A stretch of DNA of 27,023 nt from Leptolinea sp. UBA4782 (GCA_002403095.1 DHHC01000026.1:53967-80989); one strand, 5' to 3'; shown: positions 17,580 to 26,081, numbered from the stretch's first letter. Translations and numbers: made by a program. The notes: generated from the sequence alone by a model not told the origin.

Positions 17580-17683
17580 AAGTCGCTCCAGGTTATGAAT
17601 GTTACAGGCAAGCTACCCCTATTGTATGCTATTTACAGCCGAGAAGACCGGAACACTGCTCTTCATTGCTCCCCTGTCTTTGA

Positions 17684-17692
17684 TGTTATAAT
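17684..17692 (+). promoter_or_regulatory. Extended -10 promoter for the LysM-like protein, giving a leaderless mRNA
   Basis: TGTTATAAT is a perfect extended -10 (TGn plus TATAAT). The expected start of transcription, 7 bases on, is near 17699, while the ATG is at 17702, so no room is left for a Shine-Dalgarno site. A TTGCTC at 17666-17671 is a possible but close -35. Confidence 0.65.
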
Positions 17693-17701
17693 TTTGCGCA
17701 G

Positions 17702-18496
17702 ATGAGAACCCGCTTGCGTTTTATGATTGTGATAATCCCTGTACTGTTTATCGGGCTGATGATTGCATTCAGCATTCCTGCCCAGGCAGATTCACAGCAG
17801 CAGGTATTCTATACTACCAACACCCCCGATGAAACCGGACGAATCATCTATGTAGTGCAGGCCAATGATACCTGCCTGCTGATCGAGCTATTGACCGGGG
17901 TTAAAGTCAACCAGATCATCCAGATAAACAACCTGGATGACGCCTGCACGCTGCAGGAAGGACAGCAGCTGGTCCTGGCATATTATGAAACCCCCACGCC
18001 CACCATCGGGCCTTCGCCTACCCTGACGCCGATCCTGCCGACCGCCACGCCGTTTAATGGCAATGGCAAGGTATGTGTTTACCTGTATGAAGATGTGAAT
18101 GGGAATGCCAACCCCGAAGAAACTGAAATGCAAATCCCCGGTGGCGCTGTCAGCTTGACCAACCGGTCTGGTACGGTCAACCTGACTGGCACCACCCAGA
18201 CCGATGAACAGCCTGGCACCACCAATCCGATATGCTTCGAAGAGGTGCCCGAAGGCGACTACAACGTTTCGGTCGCCCCTCCAGAAGGGTACAATCCAAC
18301 CACCGCAATGAACTATCCGCTCGTGGTTAAAGCCGGCGATCTTTCGATTTTGAACTTTGGAGCCCAGCTGAGTTCCGCAGCAGAGCCGCACACCATAGAA
18401 GAAGGCAGCCGGTCGCCGCTGATGCTGATCATCGGTGCGGTATTGATCCTGGTTGGTGCAGGCATGGCGTTTTATTTCTTCCGGATGAAGCGCTAA
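17702..18496 (+). CDS. Exported, membrane-anchored protein with a LysM-like and an SdrD-B-like domain
   Basis: A 264-residue surface protein. A signal peptide (1-29, ending AQA) is followed by a LysM-like module (about 48-93: YVVQANDTCLLIELLTG and a closing LQEGQQLVL), a Thr/Pro linker (96-117), a beta-sandwich resembling SdrD B or carboxypeptidase-regulatory domains (123-221, with the DVNGNANPEE calcium-loop-like turn and FEEVPEGDYNVSV), and a C-terminal membrane helix (239-260) ending in RMKR. LysM modules usually bind glycan; the anchor keeps the domains outside the cell. Cys58 and Cys82 could bond within the LysM part, Cys125 and Cys178 within the second. The ATG at 17702 lacks a ribosome site but has a perfect extended -10 box just 9 bases upstream, implying leaderless translation. 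No sortase signal is present. Confidence 0.8.
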   Translation: MRTRLRFMIVIIPVLFIGLMIAFSIPAQADSQQQVFYTTNTPDETGRIIYVVQANDTCLLIELLTGVKVNQIIQINNLDDACTLQEGQQLVLAYYETPTPTIGPSPTLTPILPTATPFNGNGKVCVYLYEDVNGNANPEETEMQIPGGAVSLTNRSGTVNLTGTTQTDEQPGTTNPICFEEVPEGDYNVSVAPPEGYNPTTAMNYPLVVKAGDLSILNFGAQLSSAAEPHTIEEGSRSPLMLIIGAVLILVGAGMAFYFFRMKR

Positions 18497-18529
18497 GTTC
18501 ACAATAACCCCAGATTAGAATAAGCAATG

Positions 18530-18557
18530 AACAAGTCCCTGAATTCAGGGATTTGTT
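18530..18557. repeat. 14-bp-arm palindrome after the LysM-like gene
   Basis: AACAA, G, TCCCTGAA is mirrored by TTCAGGGA, T, TTGTT: perfect but for one G/T pair that becomes a G-U wobble in RNA. There is no spacer. It could end transcription from 18496, although only a weak T-run (TTTGTTGATTATT) follows, or be a protein-binding site in front of pdxS. Confidence 0.55.
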
Positions 18558-18628
18558 GATTATTAAAGGCTAATAGTTTCATTAACAACTTGAATTACAA
18601 GACCGCATCTTCATTAATTTGGACAGCG

Positions 18629-18637
18629 TGGTAGAAT
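18629..18637 (+). promoter_or_regulatory. Extended -10 promoter upstream of pdxS
   Basis: TGGTAGAAT fits an extended -10 (TGn plus TAGAAT). No good -35 is visible. Transcription would start near 18644, leaving a 25-base leader with AGGAGG before the ATG. Confidence 0.45.
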
Positions 18638-18668
18638 AAAAATGTAGAAAAATCTAACAGGAGGTTGT

Positions 18669-19556
18669 ATGGAAAAGGAAGTGGCAACCTTTGCCGTTAA
18701 AAAAGGTTTAGCCCAAATGTTGAAGGGCGGCGTGATCATGGATGTGGTAACTCCTGATCATGCCAAAATCGCTGAAGATGCCGGCGCTGTAGCCGTTATG
18801 GCGCTCGAGCGCGTACCAGCCGATATCCGTGCCACCGGGGGCGTGGCCCGTATGACTGATCCCGAGATCATCCTCAAGATCATGGATGCCGTATCCATCC
18901 CGGTTATGGCAAAAGCCCGCATCGGACACTTCGTGGAAGCCCAGATACTGGAAGCGATCGGGGTAGACTACATTGATGAATCAGAAGTTTTAACCCCTGC
19001 AGATGAAGCACATCATATCTATAAGCACGCGTTCAAAGTACCCTTTGTGTGCGGATGCCGCAACCTCGGGGAGGCCCTGCGCCGCATCGGAGAAGGCGCT
19101 GCCATGATCCGTACCAAGGGCGAAGCGGGGACCGGGGATGTGGTCGAAGCCGTGCGCCACGCCCGGACCGTTCTGGGTGAAATCCGCACCCTGCAATACT
19201 TGCCCGAAGAAGAGGTGATGGCATTTTCCAAAGAGATCGGGGCGCCCTATGAACTGGTACTTGAAACCCGAACCCTGGGGCGGATGCCGGTGGTCAATTT
19301 TGCTGCTGGCGGAATAGCCACCCCGGCAGACGCAGCCCTGATGATGCAAATTGGTGTTGATGGTGTTTTCGTCGGCTCCGGCATTTTCAAATCCGGCGAT
19401 CCTGCCAGAAGAGCCGCTGCCATTGTAAAAGCCACCACCCACTACAATGATCCGCAGGTTCTGGCTGAAGTCAGCCGCAACCTGGGTGAGCCCATGGTCG
19501 GGCGGTCAGTCGCGGTGATGCCAGAAACAGAAAAAATTGCCGGAAGGGGCTGGTAA
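18669..19556 (+). CDS. pdxS: Pyridoxal 5'-phosphate synthase, lyase subunit PdxS
   Basis: A 295-residue (beta/alpha)8-barrel subunit that condenses ribose-5-phosphate, glyceraldehyde-3-phosphate and ammonia into pyridoxal 5'-phosphate. The two catalytic lysines are at the family places: K82 in MAKARIGHFVEAQ and K150 in RTKGEAGTG. The conserved N-terminus GLAQMLKGGVIMDVV and the ALERVPADIR stretch are present, and length matches the family (about 290-295). AGGAGG (18659-18664) precedes the ATG. pdxT follows 9 bases downstream; PdxS and PdxT form a 12+12 complex in which ammonia from glutamine is channelled to PdxS. Confidence 0.98.
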   Translation: MEKEVATFAVKKGLAQMLKGGVIMDVVTPDHAKIAEDAGAVAVMALERVPADIRATGGVARMTDPEIILKIMDAVSIPVMAKARIGHFVEAQILEAIGVDYIDESEVLTPADEAHHIYKHAFKVPFVCGCRNLGEALRRIGEGAAMIRTKGEAGTGDVVEAVRHARTVLGEIRTLQYLPEEEVMAFSKEIGAPYELVLETRTLGRMPVVNFAAGGIATPADAALMMQIGVDGVFVGSGIFKSGDPARRAAAIVKATTHYNDPQVLAEVSRNLGEPMVGRSVAVMPETEKIAGRGW

Positions 19557-19565
19557 CCTCGCAAT

Positions 19566-20159
19566 ATGGAAATAGGTGTTCTTGCGCTGCAAGGCGATTT
19601 TGCTGAACACCAGGCAATGCTTGAAAAGCTGGGCGCTGCCGTCAGGCAGGTCAGGCAGCCAGGCCAGCTTGCCGGACTGGCGGGGCTGGTCATTCCGGGA
19701 GGAGAATCAACCACCATGGGAAAACTGGCCGCCGCGTATGATCTGATCGAACCTCTACGGGAGTTCGGCAGAATGCATGCCGTCTGGGGCACCTGTGCCG
19801 GGGCGATATTCCTGTCCAGGGATGCCGGAAATGAGCAGCCCCTGCTGGACCTGATGGATATTTCAGTGATCCGGAATGCATTTGGCAGGCAGGTAGACAG
19901 CTTTGAAATTGACCTGGATGTGCCGGAATTAAAGTCTGTTGACCCTTCCGGAAAACCATATCATGCGGTTTTCATCCGCGCCCCGCTGATCGATTCGGTC
20001 AGCGGTTCAGCAAAGGTGCTGGCATCCTTGCCCGACGGCAGGATTGTGGCAGCCCGGCAGGGACATTTGCTGGCAACGGTATTTCACCCTGAACTGACAC
20101 CGGATGACCGCTTCCACCGCTACTTTTTGGAGCTGGTAAAATCGAGATCCGACCACTAA
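19566..20159 (+). CDS. pdxT: Pyridoxal 5'-phosphate synthase, glutaminase subunit PdxT
   Basis: A 197-residue class I glutamine amidotransferase that releases ammonia for PdxS. The nucleophile C78 lies in WGTCAGAIFLS, and the His-Glu pair is H174/E176 in FHPELT; GVLALQGDF (4-12) and PGGESTTMGKL (44-54) are typical of PdxT. The length is normal. It begins 9 bases after pdxS, with no strong ribosome site of its own, so it probably depends on pdxS translation. Its 3' end may contain the start of the next gene. Confidence 0.97.
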   Translation: MEIGVLALQGDFAEHQAMLEKLGAAVRQVRQPGQLAGLAGLVIPGGESTTMGKLAAAYDLIEPLREFGRMHAVWGTCAGAIFLSRDAGNEQPLLDLMDISVIRNAFGRQVDSFEIDLDVPELKSVDPSGKPYHAVFIRAPLIDSVSGSAKVLASLPDGRIVAARQGHLLATVFHPELTPDDRFHRYFLELVKSRSDH

Positions 20160-20173
20160 GCTGGTATGACCTG

Positions 20174-21097
20174 TTGGCGATCATGCGCCACCACAATGCA
20201 GTTGTTCCATTGGACAGTGCACTGGTATTGACGCATGGCAACCCGCTGGGTCCAGCTGGAATGCTTGGGCAGCTGCACCCCAGCCGGGGAAGCTTCACAG
20301 GGGTGGTGGACAGGGATGAGGGGCCGAAACTGATTGGCCAGTTCAGCATCAACCAGGGTGAGGAATTTGCCCGCATGGCATTCTTCCTGCCGGAATCAGC
20401 CGGTGAAAGCAAAGGGCTGCTGCTGCTCCTACAGGGAATGGCATCCATGGCAGGTGAATGGGATGCCCACAGCCTGGTAGCAGAAGTGCCCGAAAGCAGC
20501 AGCCTCTTTGAGCAATTCCGCCACGCTGGTTTCTCTGTTTACGGCTGGCAGCATGTCTGGAAAGTTCCAGCAGGCGGCCGGCAGGAGACAGGCAAATCCA
20601 GCTGGCACCAGCCAGCTTCGAGCGATTACCTGACAGTAAAGAACCTTTACCAGTACTTGCTTCCCCCCATTGTCCAGTCTGCGGAGCCCTTCCCTGCCAG
20701 CCTGCCTGGCGGAAGGGTTCTGCGTTTCTCAGGGGAGACGGTTGGTTGGGCGGCAGTGAAAACCGGCCTGCACGGGGTGTTTGTTTTGCCCTTGCTGCAC
20801 CCGGAAGTCAAGAATGCCCCGCAAGTGCTGGCATGCCTGGAAGCCCAGCTGCACCGTGAAACCCGCCTTCCGGTGTATTTCGGGGTGCGTTCCTACCAGG
20901 CCTGGCTGGAGCCTGCGCTTGAATCGATGGACTGGCAGGTAATGCCTCGCCAGGCCCTCATGGTCAAACGGCTGGCAATCCTCCAGAAAGCAGCGCTGCC
21001 TGTAGTTCATGCCGTCCGGAATGAACAAAGGACTGAGCCTACCACACCCATCCTGGGATTCGACCGGCAGGGAAACGAATCTGGTGCCAAAGGATGA
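20174..21097 (+). CDS. GNAT-like (acyl-CoA N-acyltransferase fold) protein of unknown substrate
   Basis: A protein of at least 307 residues. The first half reads like a GNAT acetyltransferase: strand LIGQF, strand ARMAFFLPE, and a helix-strand pair ending LFEQFRHAGFSVYGWQHVWKV, the usual acceptor-side end of the fold. The acetyl-CoA-binding loop (Q/R-x-x-G-x-G/A) is not clear, and the C-terminal half could be a second, degenerate GNAT-like unit. The start is unsure. TTG at 20174 is the first standard start, but the open frame upstream encodes IEIRPLSWYDL, a typical GNAT N-terminus, and GGAG (20129-20132) lies 8 bases before an ATC at 20141 inside pdxT. It closely follows pdxST and may be in their operon. 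Confidence 0.7.
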   Translation: MAIMRHHNAVVPLDSALVLTHGNPLGPAGMLGQLHPSRGSFTGVVDRDEGPKLIGQFSINQGEEFARMAFFLPESAGESKGLLLLLQGMASMAGEWDAHSLVAEVPESSSLFEQFRHAGFSVYGWQHVWKVPAGGRQETGKSSWHQPASSDYLTVKNLYQYLLPPIVQSAEPFPASLPGGRVLRFSGETVGWAAVKTGLHGVFVLPLLHPEVKNAPQVLACLEAQLHRETRLPVYFGVRSYQAWLEPALESMDWQVMPRQALMVKRLAILQKAALPVVHAVRNEQRTEPTTPILGFDRQGNESGAKG

Positions 21098-21147
21098 TGA
21101 ATTTGTTAATTACAGGTAGAATCAAAACAAACGGGATATTGGTATAA

Positions 21148-22785
21148 ATGACACAACGCAGAATAACCGACGACCTTCAAGCTTTGCTGGATGTCCTGCC
21201 TTCCCACATTTCACGGGCGGTACAGGCAGCCAATAACTCCGATAACCTGATCGAAATCGTGCTGGACCTGGGGCGTACCCCCCTGGCGCGCTTTGTTGAC
21301 CGCGAGATCCAGCTGGTCAATCAAGAAACCACCCATGATGATATCAATAACGTTGTGGACAAGATCGGTGATTTCGATGCAGACAACCGCGCCGGGCTGG
21401 AGCGCACCCTGCACCGCATTTCAGCTATCCGAAACCGCCATGCCGCTATTGTCGGGCTGACTTGCCGTGTCGGCCGGGCAGTGTACGGTACCCTCGATAT
21501 CATCCAGGACCTGGTCGAATCGGGCAAGAGCCTGCTGCTGCTGGGTAAGCCCGGTATCGGCAAGACTACCATGCTGAGAGAAGCCGCACGCATTCTGGCG
21601 GAAAACAAGCGCGTTATCATCGTCGACACCTCCAACGAGATCGGTGGCGACGGCGATGTTCCCCATCCAGCCATCGGGAAAGCCCGCCGCATGCAGGTGG
21701 CAACCCCCTCCCTGCAGCATGAGGTCATGATTGAAGCAGTGGAGAACCACAACCCCGAAGTGATTGTCATTGACGAGATCGGGCGTGAGCTGGAAGCTGT
21801 GGCTGCCCGCACAATTGCCGAGCGCGGGGTGCAGCTTATCGGTACCGCCCACGGGCGTACCCTTGAAAACCTGCTCCTAAACCCAACCCTGTCGGACCTG
21901 GTAGGCGGGATTGAATCGGTTACCCTATCGGATGAAGAAGCCCGCCGGCGCAGCACCCAGAAAACCGTTCTCGAAAGGCGTTCAGCCCCAACCTTTGACA
22001 TGCTGGTCGAGATCATCGAACGCGACCGCCTGGCTGTCCACCCCGATGTGGCAGCCTCGGTTGATTCAATGGTGCGCGGTATTGCGCTCCAACCGGAGAT
22101 CCGCTACCGCGACGACCAGGATGAAATCCATATCGAGAAAGCGCCGCCGCCCCCTGCCTTTCCATCCCGCCAGAGTGCCAACCAGGGCCAGCGCAGGTTG
22201 ACCGTATCCGGTTTAGAACCTTACCAGCCATCCAGAACTGCCAGCGCTCCACCCTATTTCCCCAACATGAATGGCACACAAGGCGAGCCGGCTGCAGAAA
22301 ACAAAACCCCCAATACACCCAGAACCCAGGTGCGCATCTATCCGTACGGGGTAGCCCGCAACCGGCTGCTCCAGGCAGCCAAGCGGCTGGGTGTATCCCT
22401 GGTCCTGGTGAAAGACCTGGAATCGGCTGATGTGATCATCACCCTGCGCACCTATTACCGCAGCCGCCAGCAGACCATCCTGGATGCTGAAGCGCGCGGC
22501 ATGCCCATTTATGTCCTGCGCGCCAATACTGTCAGCCAGATCGAACAGTCACTGGCAGACCTGTACAACATTGCACTCCAGCCGGACATGCCGGCTGTGG
22601 AAGAAATCACTGACCAGACCCAGTATGCCATCCAGTCCGTCCTGAACGGGCAGCACTGGGTCGACCTTCCCCCGGCCAATGCCCAGGTTCGCCGCATGCA
22701 GCATGAGCTGGCACGCCAGGCACAACTGGTATCGCACTCTTATGGCAAAGAGCCCCACCGCAGGGTCAGGATCTTTAAGGAGTAA
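21148..22785 (+). CDS. Ycf45-family AAA ATPase with C-terminal R3H domain
   Basis: A 545-residue protein of the family that includes chloroplast Ycf45 and resembles SpoIIIAA. Order: N-terminal region with LIEIVLDLGRTPLARF (34-49), P-loop ATPase with Walker A GKPGIGKTT (133-141), NEIGGDGDVPHPAIG (163-177), Walker B VIVIDE (205-210) and sensor-like TAHGRTLENLL (233-243), a Pro-rich linker (332-394), a small alpha/beta domain (395-480), and an R3H single-stranded nucleic-acid-binding domain (about 482-545) ending MQHELARQAQLV-type helix and basic tail. It probably couples ATP hydrolysis to action on RNA or DNA; its exact job is unknown. No clear ribosome site precedes the ATG. The tmk gene starts 2 bases after its stop, and AAGGAG for tmk lies inside its last codons. 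Confidence 0.9.
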   Translation: MTQRRITDDLQALLDVLPSHISRAVQAANNSDNLIEIVLDLGRTPLARFVDREIQLVNQETTHDDINNVVDKIGDFDADNRAGLERTLHRISAIRNRHAAIVGLTCRVGRAVYGTLDIIQDLVESGKSLLLLGKPGIGKTTMLREAARILAENKRVIIVDTSNEIGGDGDVPHPAIGKARRMQVATPSLQHEVMIEAVENHNPEVIVIDEIGRELEAVAARTIAERGVQLIGTAHGRTLENLLLNPTLSDLVGGIESVTLSDEEARRRSTQKTVLERRSAPTFDMLVEIIERDRLAVHPDVAASVDSMVRGIALQPEIRYRDDQDEIHIEKAPPPPAFPSRQSANQGQRRLTVSGLEPYQPSRTASAPPYFPNMNGTQGEPAAENKTPNTPRTQVRIYPYGVARNRLLQAAKRLGVSLVLVKDLESADVIITLRTYYRSRQQTILDAEARGMPIYVLRANTVSQIEQSLADLYNIALQPDMPAVEEITDQTQYAIQSVLNGQHWVDLPPANAQVRRMQHELARQAQLVSHSYGKEPHRRVRIFKE

Positions 22786-22786
22786 C

Positions 22787-23413
22787 ATGTTCATCTCTCT
22801 CGAAGGACCGGACGGAAGCGGCAAGTCCACCCAGGTTCAACCCCTGGCGGAGTATTTGAGCCGCGAGGGGTACACCGTTTTTACTACCCGCGAACCGGGC
22901 GGCACAACCATCAGCGACCAGGTGCGCGAGGTGTTGATGCGGCTGGATAACCGCTCCATGTACCCGCGTACCGAAACCCTGCTCTTCTGTGCAGCACGCG
23001 CCCAGCTGGTGGAAGAGGTGATCCGACCGCGCCTGCAAAGGGGAGAGATCATCCTGTGTGACCGCTATGCCGATTCAACCCTGGCATACCAGGGATACGG
23101 GCACGGCAATGATCTGCAGATCTTGCAGCAGTTGCTCGATTTTGCCACCGGCGGTCTGTGGCCGGACCTGACCATCCTGTTCGATATCGATGCTATCGCC
23201 GGGTTAAACCGCCGCAAAGTTGGCGGCGGGGAGTGGAACCGGCTGGATGATTACCAGATCGCCTTTCACCAGAGGGTGCGAGATGGTTACCTCACCATGG
23301 CGCACAAGGATCCAAAGCGCTGGGCGATTGTGAATGCAGACCAGGAAATCGAAAAGGTCCAGGTAGACCTGCGCAGACTGGTGCTGGAGCGGATTAAAAC
23401 AGCCAGAAGTTGA
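22787..23413 (+). CDS. tmk: Thymidylate kinase
   Basis: A 208-residue kinase converting dTMP to dTDP for DNA synthesis. The P-loop is GPDGSGKST (7-15), the DR motif CDRYADSTLAYQG (91-103), and REPGGT (35-40) is the typical early motif; the lid falls near RRKVGGGEWNRLDDYQ, longer and less charged than the usual DRFE form. The frame is open 36 codons upstream into the preceding gene, but ATG at 22787 with AAGGAG (22777-22782) is the right start and gives the family's normal length. It is translationally linked to the Ycf45-like gene. Confidence 0.95.
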   Translation: MFISLEGPDGSGKSTQVQPLAEYLSREGYTVFTTREPGGTTISDQVREVLMRLDNRSMYPRTETLLFCAARAQLVEEVIRPRLQRGEIILCDRYADSTLAYQGYGHGNDLQILQQLLDFATGGLWPDLTILFDIDAIAGLNRRKVGGGEWNRLDDYQIAFHQRVRDGYLTMAHKDPKRWAIVNADQEIEKVQVDLRRLVLERIKTARS

Positions 23414-23454
23414 AGTACAGCGAAAAACACATTTCAGTTTATTAAAGAGCATAT

Positions 23455-24825
23455 ATGGAAGAAAACCTCCCTCCCGAATTACCGCAGGAACAGCTTCCCG
23501 CCGATCCCGCACCCAAACCCAAACGCAACTGGCTGTTATACAGTTTGATTGCATTAACTTCCTTGATTGTGGTGGCAGCTCTGGTCTCCCTGGTCCTCGA
23601 TTCATCAGGCAAGAAAACAGCCCGAATCTATACTACCTTGCCAGCCGAAACTGAGCAAGCTGCCGAGACTTCTGCTGCAGTTGTTTCGCCATCAGCTACC
23701 CCTGGGTCTACTGAGGAGGGTCCGAATTGCGCCCCCTTCAGCATACTATCAACCCCCGATCCATCAGAAGAAAGCCTCTTTCCGGAGGTCAGTGAAGCTG
23801 ACTGGGTAGAAGGCCCGGAAGATGCAGCCGTTACCCTGGTTGTGTACAGCGATTTCCAGTGCCCGATCTGTATAGCCTTTGAGCCTGTATTGGAACAACT
23901 ACAGGCAGCGTATCCGGATGATCTGCGGGTGGTGTTCCGCCATTACCCGCTCACCTCCTTGCATGATAAGGCATTTCTGGCAGCTTCAGCCGCTGAGGCC
24001 GCCGGTTTACAGGGAAAATTCTGGGAGATGAAAGCCCTCCTGTTTGAGACCGCCTCTGAAACCTGGAGCATGATGAGCCCGGCTGAGTTTGAGACCTGGC
24101 TGGCCGGGGCAGCTTCTGACATTGGTTTGGATGCAACCCGATTTGCCAGTGACCTGAAAAGCCAGGTAATTACAGAGAAGGTCCAGCAGGCATACGACAG
24201 CGCAGCCAGTATCCCTATCCCGGGAACCCCATTCCTGCTGATCAATGGACAGCCATACCAGTCTGCCCGCGATTATGCGAACCTTGCGCTGATTATTGAA
24301 CTGTTCGCGCTGGAAGATAAACAGTTCATAGATTGCCCGCCCATGACGGTGGATGTCACCTCCCGGTACCAGGCAACTATACACACCACCAAAGGGGATA
24401 TCGTTGTTGACCTCTACCCGGACAAAGCTCCCATGGCGGTGAACAATTTTATCTTCCTGGCAGAAAACCACTGGTTTGATGGCAACCCGTTCCACCGTGT
24501 CCTGGATGGACTGCTTGCCCAGAGCGGCGACCCGACCGGCACCGGTTACGGCATTCCCGGGTACCTGTTTACCACTGAGATCAACGAATTGAAGTACGAT
24601 AAAGCCGGGGTCGTGGGGATGGCGTCATCTGGGCCGGATTCAAATGGCAGCCAGTTTTTCATCACCATGACCGAACTGCCCCAGCTTGATGGCCAGTACA
24701 CCATCTTCGGGCAGGTGGTCAATGGATTAGATGTGGTGAAAGCTCTTAACGTGCGCGACCCTTCTGCAGGCGGAGATCTCTCGGAACCAGATTACATCCT
24801 GGGTGTTGATATAGAAAAAGAATAA
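23455..24825 (+). CDS. Exported DsbA-like thioredoxin / cyclophilin fusion protein
   Basis: A 456-residue fusion facing the outside. A Pro-rich cytoplasmic start (1-24) leads to one membrane helix (about 26-48), a Ser/Thr/Pro/Glu spacer (60-90), a DsbA-like thioredoxin domain (about 115-290) and a cyclophilin peptidyl-prolyl isomerase domain (304-456). The thioredoxin active site is CPIC (136-139) in YSDFQCPICIAFEP, with the cis-proline in PGTPF (256-260). The cyclophilin part shows TTKGDIVVDLYPDKAP (311-326), FHRV (346-349), QSGDPTGTG and SQFFIT (399-404), all catalytic-core motifs. It would join disulfide and proline steps in folding exported proteins. Cys92 and Cys294 could form a further bond. 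The downstream PrsW-like gene overlaps by one base. Confidence 0.9.
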   Translation: MEENLPPELPQEQLPADPAPKPKRNWLLYSLIALTSLIVVAALVSLVLDSSGKKTARIYTTLPAETEQAAETSAAVVSPSATPGSTEEGPNCAPFSILSTPDPSEESLFPEVSEADWVEGPEDAAVTLVVYSDFQCPICIAFEPVLEQLQAAYPDDLRVVFRHYPLTSLHDKAFLAASAAEAAGLQGKFWEMKALLFETASETWSMMSPAEFETWLAGAASDIGLDATRFASDLKSQVITEKVQQAYDSAASIPIPGTPFLLINGQPYQSARDYANLALIIELFALEDKQFIDCPPMTVDVTSRYQATIHTTKGDIVVDLYPDKAPMAVNNFIFLAENHWFDGNPFHRVLDGLLAQSGDPTGTGYGIPGYLFTTEINELKYDKAGVVGMASSGPDSNGSQFFITMTELPQLDGQYTIFGQVVNGLDVVKALNVRDPSAGGDLSEPDYILGVDIEKE

Positions 24826-26081
24826 TGCAAACCCGTCCCACCACGCATATCCCTTCCCTGCTCTACCTGATCTTGAGCGCCAGCGGAGTGGTAATTTCTT
24901 TGACCTCTGCCGGCGTTTTATTTCTGAGCGGGATGCTGACCAGGATCAGCGGGGGAAACAATGATGTGGTGTATACAAACTTTGCCCTGGGCTGGATCCT
25001 GGTGCTGGTAGTTTTGCTCCTCGTTCCCGGGGTGTATTATTCTGTCAACCGTTTGCGCCATAAACCTGCGGCAGGAATCAATTCTGTTGGAATTGCATGG
25101 CCCTGGATCGCAGTTGGAGCCTGGCTGGTTTTGTATTTACTCGGTGTTTTAGCCGCCGGGAAGAATACGCTCAACTGGCTGGTCATTCCGCCTCTCACCA
25201 CAGCCCTCATCTCAATACCGCTGGTGTTGTGGCTGCGCCTGGGCAGTAAAGGCTCCAAGGAGGTCAGCCGGCAGGCAGCCTGGAGTGTACTGGGCGCAAG
25301 CCTGATGGTCACCCCGGCCTTGATCATGCTGCTGGAGATTATTATCCTGCTCTTTCTGGGCGGTGTGGTCATGTTTTTCCTGGTCATTTCACCCGACCGG
25401 CTTCAACAGCTGGAAGCACTAATAAAGCAGATAGCCGGTTCCAAAATGGATCCTGTTCTGCTGCTCAGAATTGTCCAGCCATTGCTCCAGAATCCCTGGG
25501 TAATGTTTGCCCTGGTATCAGTGACTTCAGTGATCATCCCCCTGCTGGAGGAATTGTTCAAGCCATTGTGGGTATGGATGTTCGTAAAGAATATCACTCC
25601 CGCCCGCGGTTTCTTTTACGGCATGATCTGTGGAGCCGCTTTCGCCCTGCTGGAGAGCCTTGGCTACCTGGCCAGTCCGCTGGGGGAGAACTGGCCTGTA
25701 CTGCTTGTAAGTCGGGTAGCAACCGGAATCCTGCACACCGTCACTTCCGGCCTGGTTGGCTGGGGGCTGGCTAGTGCCTTCAGTGATCGAAAGTACACCC
25801 GGCTGGCGCTGGCTTACCTTCTGGCAGTGTTCATCCACGGGTTGTGGAACACCTTCGGTTTGCTGATGGGCCTTGCGGAGTACCTGCAGCCGGTCAATCA
25901 ACTGAACGTAATCCTTTTGCGGCTTGGCGGCATAGCCCCGTTGACGCTGGGCGTGCTTTCTATTTGCCTGGCAGGCATCCTCATTGCTGCCCGAAAGGCG
26001 TTACGCCCGAAGACAGCCAGCGGGGTTGAAACAGAAGATTCTAACGAGACTGTAAGAAAACAGCCGGTAGAAAATGAGTAA
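24825..26081 (+). CDS. PrsW-family intramembrane glutamic protease-like protein
   Basis: A 418-residue polytopic protein with about ten membrane segments. The second half holds the PrsW/CPBP-type signature: EELFK (242-246, the EExxK motif), FALLE (273-277, FxxxE), H304 in LHTVTSGLVGWGL and H338 with N342 in FIHGLWNT. In Bacillus, PrsW cleaves the anti-sigma factor RsiW within the envelope; here no sigma or anti-sigma gene is adjacent, so the target is unknown. The N-terminal half (four helices) is unlike short PrsW proteins and adds length. ATG overlaps the stop of the DsbA/cyclophilin gene (TAATG), so both are made together, pointing to an envelope-quality role. Confidence 0.8.
   Translation: MQTRPTTHIPSLLYLILSASGVVISLTSAGVLFLSGMLTRISGGNNDVVYTNFALGWILVLVVLLLVPGVYYSVNRLRHKPAAGINSVGIAWPWIAVGAWLVLYLLGVLAAGKNTLNWLVIPPLTTALISIPLVLWLRLGSKGSKEVSRQAAWSVLGASLMVTPALIMLLEIIILLFLGGVVMFFLVISPDRLQQLEALIKQIAGSKMDPVLLLRIVQPLLQNPWVMFALVSVTSVIIPLLEELFKPLWVWMFVKNITPARGFFYGMICGAAFALLESLGYLASPLGENWPVLLVSRVATGILHTVTSGLVGWGLASAFSDRKYTRLALAYLLAVFIHGLWNTFGLLMGLAEYLQPVNQLNVILLRLGGIAPLTLGVLSICLAGILIAARKALRPKTASGVETEDSNETVRKQPVENE

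Noticed and set aside
21140..21148. TATAAA before the Ycf45-like gene as a leaderless promoter
   Set aside because: The box overlaps the ATG, so transcription would begin downstream of the start codon.
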